Positions 31,437 through 43,200 of a stretch of DNA of 64,000 bases are shown in pieces. Source of the DNA: Owenia fusiformis (lineage: Eukaryota; Annelida; Polychaeta; Sabellida; Oweniidae); NCBI GenBank assembly GCA_903813345.2, contig CAIIXF020000001.1, positions 15,025,915 to 15,089,914 on the forward strand. The letters run 5' to 3'. Below the pieces are notes generated by a model, which saw only the letters and a list, made by a program, of their open reading frames with translations, was not told where the DNA came from and ran no database searches. Positions within the stretch are counted from its first letter, which is position 1. Each line of letters begins with the position of its first letter. The position numbers and the translations under genes were made by a program.

Positions 31437-31574
31437 CTGTTGAATACATACACCTGCTCCCTGAGAAGCCCTCGTTGCATTCACATTTGAAGTGGAAGTC
31501 GGTGCCGCCATTGTCCACAAACACACACTTGCCCTGGTTATAATCCTCGCTACAGTATCGTGGGCAAAGATTAT
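31437..31574 (-). CDS. Gene B exon 4: EGF-like domain
   Basis: Phase 1 to 1. Six-cysteine EGF pattern: LCPRYCSEDYNQGKCVF then CECNEGFSGSRC. Strong donor ACAG|GTGAGT, so the gene continues to an exon not identified here. Confidence 0.88.
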
Positions 31575-34208
31575 CTGAAAGTTCAAACATGAACTTGAAC
31601 TTTTCCTTTTCAATATGTGAAATAAAAGTGAAAATACTGATTGTTCTAAAAATGTTCCAAAATGATACGGAAACAACCCTTTTTTCCTTCATAGAAAAGG
31701 TACGTTGAATTTTTTACTTGATGAAGAACAGAAATTTCCCAATAAGCAGTTTAAAATTCAACGAAATATTTCTATGCTCTAAAAGAACTCTATCACGATC
31801 GATGCATGGTTGAATACAATTCCAAACATGGAAAAATGGGTGATGGTGCTAAAACAAGCTTTTCTTTCAAACTTCCAATAATATTTCCCCATCACAAACA
31901 GAGTCATTTCACGTTTGTATCGGCACAATTTTCCAAACATGGAAAAATGGGTGAAACATATGTTCCTCTAAAACTAAATAGAATTACTTTCAGAGATTTT
32001 TGAGAGTCAAATTCTCCACCAGATGACTAAATTTCTAAAATATTATTTTATTCACTTATAAAGTTATTCCATATTAGTCTCGGTACAATATTTTGGGCTA
32101 CCCTGTATAATATATTTTAAATATTTTCGATTTGTGATTTATTTTTCGCTTCTTTAGAAACCAATTTTAGGTCTGATCGAAAAACACAAAGGCAAACATT
32201 TGAAAAGTTTATTAAAACGATAAGACCGATTATATATCTATTATATCCACGTAAATCACCTGATGGTATAGAGCAGAATCGTCCTTTCCATCCGGGTCTA
32301 CAGACGCACATGGCCAAGCTAGATTCCCCCTCCACCATACAATAGCCCCCGTTACTGCACAGCTTTCTCTCATAAAACTCCTCACAGTCACTCTTATACT
32401 CGTAATCATCTGGTATATTATCTGAAATTAATAAATGAATAAATAGATAAATAAGTATAAAATAATAAAATGACAGCAGAAAAGTGTCTTCGGATCGTAT
32501 AGTAGTTGTATTAGTTGTTGGTCTATAGGTGCGCACTTTTTTCATATTTTCATGATATTTCTGGCAATATCGAAACGTCATTTTTGATCATATGTTGAAC
32601 CAGTATATGTTTAACAGAGCCCCATGACTCGAATGGAAAACATTGTTCGTGAATTAGAAGTACATAATTCAACAATGCAACCTCAAAGTGAATGCTTGGA
32701 CGTTTTTCATTTTATGTAGAAGTATACAGAGTATACATTTAGGTTAGGATTTGAATACTATACGTACTGATATCAGCTGGTCCAGCACACCAGGGGTTAC
32801 CGGGGTATTCTTCCTCTTCTTTGTCTTCCATACCCCATTCAGAGATCCACTTTCCCTCTCTACACTCAAGGTAGCTAAACGGATAGACAGTCTGGTATTC
32901 GCCATTGCAGGCAAACGTCACTGTACTTCCGCATCTGTTCGCTTTTGAAATATATGTATTTCCTTCAAGGGGGTCTAATTTTTTGACTGGACTGCATCTT
33001 TCGCATTCTCCTTTCTCCAATTGCCGAGCTCGTCGATGTGCACTGCGACCTCGTGCTGCTAATGTCCCTTGAAAAAATGAAATTATAAAAATTCATTTCT
33101 ATCGCCGTGAAAATATTTTTGTTTGAAAAGTAGATTATGGAAGTTATTATCATTTACATAACTCGTTGACTGGTTTGATGATCATGACAGTTTTACAAAG
33201 TTTACAAATGTCGTTAAATATCAAAGTTGATTTCTAGGAAAGGGGTGGCTGGTCTTTTAATTTTAATTTATTTCCCCCATTTGAGTAGCAAATGTTAAGA
33301 TTTTGATACTTTTCTCTTATATATCTTTTATGCTTTGCTGCAAATATTATTCGCCTGTCTCATAGTTAAAAGTCAAGTTTTAGAAATTTCTATACGATTG
33401 GGTCTACGAAAAAATAGAATGATTTCTTTTCTCTGAATCAATATTATCTGTGATTATCTTTTTGCTTTTGATTAGTAAAAGTGTATAGTTCTGACTTAAT
33501 TATTTTGCCATTAAAATATAAGCTTACATTATGTCTAGATTTAAGATCTAATATTAGAGTATGACCCTACTGTGTAATAGTAAACCAGCTGTTAATTATA
33601 TAATATAGAATATGTCCATTATTATCCAAAAATCATAATTCAAAAATTGGTATCACCCTGTTTGTCCACCAAACCATGGCATCTCATTTCTTCTCGGCAA
33701 TGATATCATGGTGGATATAATGAGCTAGATTCAGAGATCCAAGAGAGTCATTAAGGGCAATGATTACGTAATAATTACAACCATCGACTCTTTCCATCGG
33801 ATTAACTGATATTAGAGAATATGTATCATACTAGTATTATCATTTTAATATTTTTCTTGAAATATATTTAGCAGGAAGATGTGATGTATATCATAATGTC
33901 ATTTGAAATGATATTATCTCATTTAATATTTTCAAAATTTCGTTATTTTTCGTTAGGTACGCTCCCGTCAGATTCATGTGCACTAACAATGTTGGGGGAC
34001 ATTAACGCATATGAATACGTTTTTTATAATTAATTTTCATTGTGATTTGTGATGAGTCCTAAATTAGGAATCAATACTGAATTTTTCCAAGCACTGTCAA
34101 CCACGTTTAAGTCCGATAAAATATTATTGAATAAAATTCTTAAAAATGCTTACCGTATATGCATATTTGTAATACTGATAAACCCAATAAAAGTGATCGC
34201 AACTGCAT
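31437..34208 (-). CDS. Gene B: secreted CCP-EGF-EGF protein (3' end not found)
   Basis: Four exons: 34208-34154, 33067-32768, 32421-32260 and 31574-31437, 655 nt giving 218 residues so far. All introns are phase 1, the usual arrangement for shuffled extracellular modules. Exon 1 is a signal peptide (MQLRSLLLGLSVLQICIY). Exon 2 opens with a basic stretch (RGRSAHRRARQ), possibly a protease-processing site, then a CCP/sushi domain (CERCSPVKK, CGSTVTFACNGEY, YLECREGKW, NPWCAG) with an acidic insertion EDKEEEEY. Exons 3 and 4 each encode one EGF-like domain (CSNGGYC with CVCRPGWKGRFC; YCSEDYNQGKCVF with CECNEGFSGSRC). The last donor (CAG|GTGAGT) leaves phase 1 and I could not find the next exon; reading through it meets a stop at 31372. 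Such proteins usually act in adhesion, matrix or innate recognition; the specific function is unknown. Confidence 0.82.
32260..32421 (-). CDS. Gene B exon 3: EGF-like domain
   Basis: Phase 1 to 1. Six cysteines in EGF order: DCEEFYERKLCSNGGYC then CVCRPGWKGRFC. The acceptor TTTCAG and donor CAG|GTGATT fit. Confidence 0.88.
32768..33067 (-). CDS. Gene B exon 2: CCP/sushi domain
   Basis: One hundred codons, phase 1 to 1, between acceptor TTTTTTCAAG and donor A|GTACGT. The four CCP cysteines and the core Trp are present; the domain carries an acidic insertion between the Trp and the last Cys. Confidence 0.85.
34154..34208 (-). CDS. Gene B exon 1: signal peptide
   Basis: An ATG followed by a textbook signal peptide: a basic residue, then a Leu-rich core. 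It ends at donor G|GTAAGC. The single leftover G joins GG of exon 2 to make Gly. Found from the phase requirement and hydrophobicity rather than ORF length. Confidence 0.78.
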
Positions 34209-36105
34209 TGTCCCCCTTTGACTGCTATCCAAATACGATGTTTACTGTGTAAAGTTGGAATCGCGTAAATGGAAGATAATGTGGCTTCCCTTCATTGATA
34301 TAGGCCATCCTACGTTTGATTGACATTGATGATTTAATCTTTATCCTGAACATTAATATTTATCGGAATAAATATCTAATACTGAAGAATATATTATTAG
34401 GGATCCCTCTTCAGGTAGGCCTATTTTATTGGTTCATAAATGGGCGGACGTTGCACAATTACATTACAGAAATTTATACTAAAATAAGAAAAATAGTATA
34501 TTAACGGTATTTGTAACAAAATAAAATAAACATTGAATACTTCGAGAGAATGTCATTAAGTAAATGATGTAGTGCATTTATGTTTATTTTTATTATGTTA
34601 CCCCTGTTAAGGCCTGTGAGTCTTATGTTGCTATGTAAGTCCAATGGACAAAGTCAAGATTTATATTTTATTTTTTGCGGCGGGGAGATACCGTATGTTT
34701 ATTAATTTTCTGTATCTTTATTCCATGCCTTATGCTCTGGTGGGGATTCGTATAGTATCTAATTTCTAAATGAGAAACGGATAAGATCATAAACATGGTT
34801 TAATTTCTCGGAGATAATTAATCACCACTTCTTTACCTTAGTATACTAATCATTTATTTCTCTGTAAATTAAGTCAATATAATTCAAATGGATGTAATAA
34901 TACCGGTACAAGGATCAAGACAGAAGGAAGCATTAATCCCAGAGCTGTAATTAATTTCATTCGCCCTCATGTCTGACATTCAACAAAAGATCGACTTCTT
35001 CAAATATTACATTTATTTCATACAACGTAAGTTTTTAGTAAGTATTTACAAATAGTATTATCCTGAGGGAAATATATTACAACATAGATAGATATATTGT
35101 ATTTCCCGAGGGTTACACCCTTTATCCCATCGTTACAAGGATATAGATCGAATATCAGGTGAAGATATATTTGATATGTTTATCAAGATATCATATCTTA
35201 GCAAAGAATCCACAAACCATCGAATATCACTTCTCAAAAAGCGATATTCGATGGTTTCAAAAGTGATATTCGATGGTTTAGATTTTAAAATCTTTTCGAT
35301 TTTTCACTTTTTTCAATAAAATTTAATTTTTACATTTTGAAATTCTTTTTTCAATTTTTTAGATTTTATAATTTTTTTAAAAAGATTTCCCATGAGATAA
35401 ACGGACAATCCTATGGTTTTTCAAATAATATCAATTATATTCACTAATGGATATAAATGATATTTTTTCAAAACCATAGGATATTCCTAATAGTATCCAA
35501 AACCGAACATTAAGTAACTGATTTATCCTATACTTCGATTTCAAATACACAGATCTCTCTGATTTCAACTTTTTTTGCCAAGTAGCCCTTCAGAAATTAT
35601 ACGTCAAATTTGGTTTTACGGCTTATTTTCATTTTTTCTTTGATTTAAAAATTTATCCACAAATTCATCATTCATTCATTGCTAAACCATAAAAGTTGAC
35701 CTTGACCATATTTCACCTTATCATAGGCCGCCAATGGACACATCAGTCTCAAATAAGTCTTAATACACCAAACACCTTTATATTGAGATTTGACCGTAGA
35801 ATACCTTGACCATTAAACGTTGGCCTTGATCTCAGATAGCAAAATCAAGTTTCACAACGACTTCACTAGTATAGGGCTTCGAAAGGGCTTAAAACGCCAA
35901 ATGCTTAGATATTGACTTTTACGCCCCACGATAACGATTATGTTTTTATAACACCGGTGGTTTGATAAAAATTGCCTCCAAAAGAATGTAGCATTTCTAA
36001 ACAAAATTTATAACTGGGGCCAACAACAATGGCCAAGAAGTGCATGTCTTTTTCGCACGTTTTTTATATTTTTCATTGATAAAGTGCCTAAGAAATCGAT
36101 CAATA
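34209..36105. other. Region between genes A and B
   Basis: Holds the putative gene B promoter (right of 34208) and gene A 3'UTR (left of 36106). Only short hairpins are seen, including 35402-35490 with CCTATGGTTTT arms. No additional gene. Confidence 0.5.
35215..35278. repeat. Short hairpin and direct repeat
   Basis: AACCATCGAATATCACTT and its inverse AGCGATATTCGATGGTTT, followed by a second GTGATATTCGATGGTTT. Downstream of gene A. Confidence 0.7.
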
Positions 36106-37253
36106 TCATGGTTTATGGACCACTCGAACTAGTCGAACTGGAACATCACGTCTTACCCGTTCCTCTAAAAGTCTCTGACGCCCAGAAAACCGTTTGAATG
36201 GGTTAAAATTCTCTCCTAAGAGATTACGCTTCATGAGGCAAAGACCTTGTTTAAGGGCTGGAAGGTCCAAAATAAATATAATCAGGAAAAACAGCATTAC
36301 AAAACCTGATGACGTAAAACCCAAGGCCTTTGCTGACACTCTTTCATCAGGTTCGAACACGTCAAACAGTAATTTTTTGTGTTCTGTCACTTTGGCTGTC
36401 GTCTTTATTGCTACAATTGCCTGTCCTAATGTACCGGTTGATGTAAATGAAGCGTTTGTAGAATTTACATGTTGCGTTGTGGTCTCTGTTGATCCATTTA
36501 TTAAAATTGCTGTGAACTCTGATGTTGGGCTCTTTAGTGTTTGATTTGAGGATAGCGAGGAAGTAGGTTCACTTGTGGGTATTTTAGTAAATTCAGTTGT
36601 GCGTATTGTAGTAAACTGCGTTGTAAATACTGTAGTACGCTCAGTAGTGGGAATTGTAGTAGGCTCCGTTGTAGGCTCTGTTGTGGGTTCAGTTGTTGGG
36701 ACTGTGGTGGGTATTGTTGTAGGTTCCGTTGTGGGTATTGTAGTATGCTCCGTTGTGGGTTCAGTTGTGGGTGTTGTAGTAGGCTCCGTTGTGGGTTCAG
36801 TTGTGGGTGTTGTAGTAGGCTCCGTTGTGGGTTCAGTTGTGGGAATTGTAGTAGGCTCCGTTGTAGGTTCTGTTGTGGGTATTGTAGTAGGCTCCGTTGT
36901 GGGTTCAGTTGTGGGTGTTGTAGTAGGCTCCGTTGTGGCCACCACAGTTGTGGGAATTGTAGTAGGCTCCGTTGTAGGTTCTGTTGTGGGTGTTGTAGTA
37001 GGCTCCGTTGTAGGTTCTGTTGTGGGAATTGTAGTAGGCTCCGTTGTAGGTTCTGTTGTGGGTATTGTAGTAGGCTCCGTTGTAGGTTCTGTTGTGGGTA
37101 TTGTTGTAGGCTCCGTTGTGGGTTCAGTTGTGGGTATTGTAGTAGGCTCCGTTGTAGGTTCAGTTGTGGGTACTGTGGTGGGTATTGTTGTAGGTTCAGT
37201 TGTGGGTACAGTAGTAGGTTTTGTTGTTGGTATTGTTGTAGGCTCCTTAGTAA
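36106..37253 (-). CDS. Gene A exon 10: mucin-like Thr/Pro repeat, membrane helix, cytoplasmic tail
   Basis: Incoming phase 1 after acceptor TTGCAATTTCAG. About 240 residues of near-perfect TEPTT[I/T/V]PT-type repeats, a dense O-glycosylation substrate, are followed by a Ser/Thr/Asn-rich stem with N-x-S/T sites. Then come a hydrophobic helix (SSGFVMLFFLIIFILDLPAL) and a basic 48-residue tail ending VVHKP. The coding strand frame is fixed by the helix and by phase from exon 9. Long open frames on the other strand and in other frames are by-products of the repeat. Confidence 0.92.
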
Positions 37254-40200
37254 CTGAAATTGCAAATTATCTTTCAGATTTACTGAAGGATTAACAATGA
37301 GCCTTGGGTCTAATGTGAAATATTCGCTATTATTGTTGCAAAGTGTACATTCTTTAAAAACAATAATTGCACTCCTCTTTGTTATGGCTGAAGATTCTTT
37401 AAAATAAAATACATCATTCTATTGTGTTGTGTGGTTAACACCCCAGTCACATTTGTCGTACGGCGGCAGATCCATCAAAATCAGAGAATTTCTGCGGCGG
37501 GCGTAGGAAAACTACGGTCGCCTTGCGGTCTCCGTACGGCGTATGCAGATCTTTACAGGCCGCAGGGTAGGCGTAGGAAACAGGTTTTAGGCCAGGTTTT
37601 AATTCTTGTCGTATCTTTGCTGTGAACAAGTTCGCAAGACGTTTGACCCAATTTCCCCGAAGATCCAGCTCGGATTGAGCTTGCAATAGGCAGAAGGTTA
37701 TTAAATATCAGCGAGTATGATTAAAAGAAGAAAAAAGCTTTCTGTTGGTGTGTTGGTTTATTGTACAGAGTCCCTAGCTGCGAGAAGTGCTTCTCACAGC
37801 TAGGGACCAAAACGCCGTTAAAATTAGGGGCCCTTTATAACAGAATAATGATCAACAGGAAAGCATGTTTTGCTTTGAATGGAACAAGTGTGAAGAAAAA
37901 CGGTGCAGTATGAGACTCACAATCCTTGATTTTCAAACATCTGTTGGGTTTAAACTTCAAATTAACAGTTTTTTTTTGTATATAGTGGACCCCCATTCTT
38001 TGTTATTGCGGTATTTTCATGGTGGAGGTCAAACAGGTATAAATGGGCCTCACAAAATTCTATAATCTTCTGAATGTCAAGGAAATCATCTTCCTCTTCA
38101 TCGCCCGATTCATCAGGAATGACATCCTTGTTCTTCCTTTCCTTTAATACGCTTATATGTAATGGCATTTGCCAGAGTTGTCATAATATGTGACCGGGGT
38201 CTTGGGAAGACCCCAACACTTTTTATTTGATATTAAGGATTTAAGACCTGGGCTCAGTGCATTGTTTGCTGAATCATACCATGAACACGTGGTACTAACT
38301 CACCGGGGCGTATCGAAACCAAAACGCCCCGCAAAACCGTTAATTTAAATTTCAAATCTACCATGTCTTTGGAAAATCAATGATTGTGAGTCTTACACTA
38401 CACCTTTTTTCTCCAAACTTGTTCCATTAAAACCTTCACAGAAATACCTCTCAGTCGAGACATTGCTTTTGTTTACAAAGTCCCTCGTTTTAGTGGCGTT
38501 TTGGTCCCCAGATGTGAGAATTTGCAAATTCTCAGAGATTACAACCACAATCCTTGATATCTCGCCAGTTCTTCTATCACTCTCCCCCATATTCTGCGCA
38601 AGGACACCCATTACAACCCTCCATCGCTGCATCAACATGTTTACTACATGAAACGCAGAAATTCTACGCAACTGTTCGAAATTGACCAAAACGCCCCGTT
38701 GTCTTCCAAAACGCCCCACAGAGTCTTTGACTACAAACGTGTAGTTTCAAGGTGTATATATCCAACGGGGCGTTTTGGAAGAGAACGGGGCGTTTTGATC
38801 AATTTCGAACAGATGCGTAGGACTTTTGGAAATTGCTGCGTTTAATGTAATAAATATGTTGATGCAAGGGCGTTACAATACCCGGGAATTTATCGGTTCG
38901 TGCAGTACTTGTTTGTGATAGCGCCCTCTGTAGGTCACTGTGCTTAAGCCTACATTAATACGGGGTAGGATATCGGGAATTCGGTCAGTTTCCATCCGTC
39001 GATTTCGCTATGAATTGAAGCAAGTGTGACCACTTTATCCACTTAAACAATTTGATAATTGATTAAATCTTTAAACAAAATCGATAAACACGTTATACAC
39101 TTCCTATCTCCTTAGAAATTAGCATGTATTTATGGATTGTGTTTTCGAACAAGGCTCGACCCAAACCAATAGGGAAATCCTTATGCTAATTAGTATGACG
39201 TCATATTTTCCTGGGGAATCCTAGATTTCAAAGCCTCAGTCTGTTATTGTGTCAAATGTAAACGCTCTTTTGCAGACAGAAAATTGACAGATTAGCTTTT
39301 AACTTTCAGCTTTGATGTTTAAATATTCTGTATTTCTACCGGACTTCTTGCTGAATATCATATAATGTTATAACTTGATTTGGACCATTGCCTGATTGAT
39401 CATTCTGAAATTTTGATTGTGACCGTATGATTGATTGGCGAGAAAAATAATTCCTATTGTTTTCCAGCGAAGTCAAAATGTTACAGCATGAGTTATAATG
39501 TCGAGTTTGCATCATGTTAAATTCTGCTAGTGATTAGAAGTCCATGCACAAGCATACACATAACTTGAGAGACAAACACACCCAGGCTCCAGGCCGTGGA
39601 TGGAAATATAAAACTATTTAAGGCACAAACTTGTATTTAATAGGCCGATATGTAGTGTCTGCCATGTATTGAAGGTAAACAATCTGCATTATTAATGTTA
39701 CTTCTATCAATACATGGATTGTACAATGGAAAAGCAATGGCACAATCAAAAATGTGCATATCAATCGTGAATATCTCTCGGTTCAAAGCTTATTTCCAAC
39801 AGAATCGTGTCAAAATATGTGTCTGAGTAACAGTTATACATTATAAGATCGCAAACTCTTACCAATTATCAGCCGAATGGCTCATTTTCAACGAAATGTC
39901 CTTAAGACAACAGCCCTGGGTCGCGCCTGAGACCAAAAACTATTTCAAATAGCCCTCCCCTAATTATATTGGATAATCACATTTATGCGTGCGCGCGCAG
40001 CTCATCCACTGAACGAAACGCCACTTCCCGCTGAAATCACCGGGTATTGATCTTTCCCTTGGTTGATGCAGAGATGGAGGGTTCTAATGGGAGTCCTAGT
40101 GCAAAATATAGGGGAGAATAATAAAAGAACTGCGATATATCGAGGCTTTTGGTTGAAATCTCTGAAGATTTGCATCTTCTCACATCTGGGGACCAAAACG

Positions 40201-43200
40201 CCGCTAAAAAGCAATGTCTGAGTGAAAGGTATTTCTGTAAAGGTTTTAATGGAACAAGTTTGAAGAAAAACGGTGTACTGTGAGACTCGCAACCATATAA
40301 CTCCGAGTTATAATTTCTACGCCTTAATTCCCTGCGGCCTGTAAAAATCTGCAAACGCCGTACGGAGACCGCAAGGCGCCCGTAGTTTTCCTACGCTCGC
40401 CGCAGAAATTCACTGATTTAATTGATCTGCGGTCGACTCATTTCTGAAGTTATGGTTGCTATGGTAACCTCAATAACGTCATAGCGGGATAGGGCAATAT
40501 TTGTGAAGTTTAAAATTAGTTCTCTTTCGGATATAATATCAAACCCCGTGTAATCTTTATTTATGGAGGAAATAAAGAAAATACATATACACACGGTAGG
40601 GATTGTCATCACGTGACCTTCGCAGTTGATGGTGTCTGAACAAGATGTAAGATTTTCTCGATTAAGCAAGAAAAACGAATATTTTTCATATTTATACTTT
40701 GTTAAATGCTTCAAATCTCTCCCCACTTGTGCATATTATCTCAGTCTCTCAAATGAACCTAAATTTACTAACAGAGTACGCATATTTTTTGAGATATCAC
40801 TGTTTTTTGTTTCGAAAAATGATGGTGTCCGAACAACTTTAAAATTCTGTATGATGGTATCTGTACATATTTTTAAATACACTACTTGGATGGTAGTCCT
40901 CGTGTTTTCGTGTGTTATTTAAATATATATCCTTCTTTCCAATGTGTTGTAGCACTTGAACATGCTAATTTGGAAACTCTGTTTTCCAAATCCAAAGAGA
41001 GGGGCATGTTATTTTATTTATTTTTATTCCAAATGCTATTGTTTAATTTTGGATTAAACCAAATCAACCTAGAATCGTGATGTTTGCCTGTTATCACTGC
41101 TATCCATTGGTTGAATTTCCAACGCTGAACGATTTGCAAATCATGTGTGGCACAATCATCCATCAGAGGAATTTAGATACATTGTGTATTGTCGCCAGAA
41201 GCTGGGCGATTGAGTCATTTGATCAAACGTTATCTATTCCATATTACAAATTAAAGATTGAATACTTGAATAAAACAAAATAAAATGAGTTCCATCAATC
41301 GATTTAGACTGCCCAGGGATGGTATTATTCAGTAAAGCCTGCCACCCTTTGAGAGGCCAGAGAAGCTATGCAATATTGGTGATGTCATTGGTTGTAAGTA
41401 GAAATCTGACCAATCAAAATACAGGATTTCGTGTGTCATTGTCCTGATTAAAGTGCTATGCAAAATTATTGCACATTAGTAGGGTCTAGCTTCTGCACTG
41501 AACCTCATACCCGCGTACATGGTAGTAATGTAGCCTAAATATTGCAATATAGTCACACCTTAAAGACGACTTCCTGGAAGTCCACAGCAAGTGAAAAACA
41601 ATCTTAGTGAAGATTGCTTCTAGTGAACGAGCATTCAATAGATAAAGGATCCGTCATACTCAGTATATAAAAATGCCCCAAGGTCTCTCATAAGAGTCAT
41701 AACCATTATGACATATAATATGGAATTTAGTGAGGAGTTAATTATGGCATAGTGTTCAGTTGCATCCTAAGTGTTATTGAGGTCATAGTGACCTTGTAAA
41801 GGTCAAGTTGGTGCATATCTGAAAATTAAAGATTCTTGTGTACAAAATCATCATTTACAAAATTTAAAATGTGAAAATATGATTAAGAATGTTAAGAAAT
41901 TTCAAATGAGCTGCTTCACTTTTACGGTGCTTCCGCAGGCTTAAGCCACACTAATTTCATCACTAAATTGTACCCTTGGTAATAATGTTTATATTGAGGC
42001 ATAAATAAGAGTGGCTTAGGCCCGCGGAGGCAATGAATCATTCAAATATATAGAACAGGCATTGAATTTGCTAACTTTATTTAACCAAAAATGCATACGT
42101 TTCTTCAGGTTCAACGAAGTTATAGGTCTTTAAAGTCAAAATTGTTTTCCAAAAAAACTGTCCCATTAAAATAACATAGGAGGCGAAAAATGATTTTCAA
42201 AAATTACTTTGAAGCTCTGTAGCTTTAGTGTTCATCAAGTAAACCGAACACTTAGTGTACAAAAAAGTTAGACAATTCAATTTTCTATATAAAAATATTT
42301 TTTGCTAAATCTTTTACTGAATAGATATCCTGATTTCTGATTTGCCCCGAACCCGCCATTCCCTATTGGTTAACATGGGAATGACGATTTTCAAAAATTC
42401 ATCAAATTTACCATCAATTTTCGACCTATTGTAATTGAGGAAAAAAATTGAGAAAATTTGGAGGTATTGGAAGTAAAGTCAAATTACGTTTCCGTTAATA
42501 GTAAAAGTATTTTCACCGCAGGTTAAGTAAATAAAAATTCAAAAGTAAAGAGGCTTTAACACGTAGTTCAATGGGGAGCAAATGTTGCCAAACTTATGGA
42601 GGGGAGTGTACATTTTTTTTTTTTTGGCAGTCATCTTGGACATCCATATAAATAAATTATTCAATGATTTTGTTCAGACAAAATTAAAATCATTGACCTC
42701 ACAAATTAGAAATGATGTCCTAATTGCTCTATGTTTAGATCAAAAGTTACATATTCACTTCTGCAGCCATTTTGGCGGCCTTCTTGATGTTCAAATGAAG
42801 GAATTATTTGATGACTTAGTTATTCATATAATTGAAATTCTTATCCCATTAAACTTGAACATGGTCTCCAAATTTGACTGTTCTTAACTGTTCTATGAGC
42901 TTGAATCAATAGTTACATATTTGCTTTGGTACCAATTTGGTAGCCATCTTGGATTTCGATAAAAAGTAATTATTTGATAACTGAGATTTAGACATAAATG
43001 AAATCCTTGGCCCCTACTAAATATTCATGGTCTACAAAATCACTGTTCACTGTTCTTTGACGGCTTAAATCAATAGTTACATATCCATTTTGGTACCCAT
43101 TTTGGTGGCCATCTTTGATTTCTATATAAAGTAATTGTTTGATGACTTGGATTTAGACATAATGAAATCCTTGACCGTAAAAACGTAGACATGGTCTCCA

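Noticed and set aside
1038-31574. Joining the vWA exon to gene B (CCP-EGF-EGF-vWA) across a 30-kb intron
   Set aside because: Phase would allow it, but exons 3406-3228 and 2747-2638 form a closer in-phase chain with strong splice sites and a signal peptide.
32085-32110. GGGCTACCCTGTATAA as a mariner end
   Set aside because: Only a weak match to the CCCTGTA terminus, with no partner end found on the left.
36534-37294. Long open frames on the plus strand (Val/Gly repeat; Cys/Arg repeat) and a Gln/Leu-rich minus frame
   Set aside because: Shadows of the gene A mucin repeat. Only the Thr/Pro minus frame is in phase with exon 9 and runs into a membrane helix.
40418-41283. Cluster of overlapping plus and minus open frames of about 65-100 codons
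   Set aside because: AT-rich, hydrophobic by composition, no domain or splice pattern; lies in gene A intron 9.
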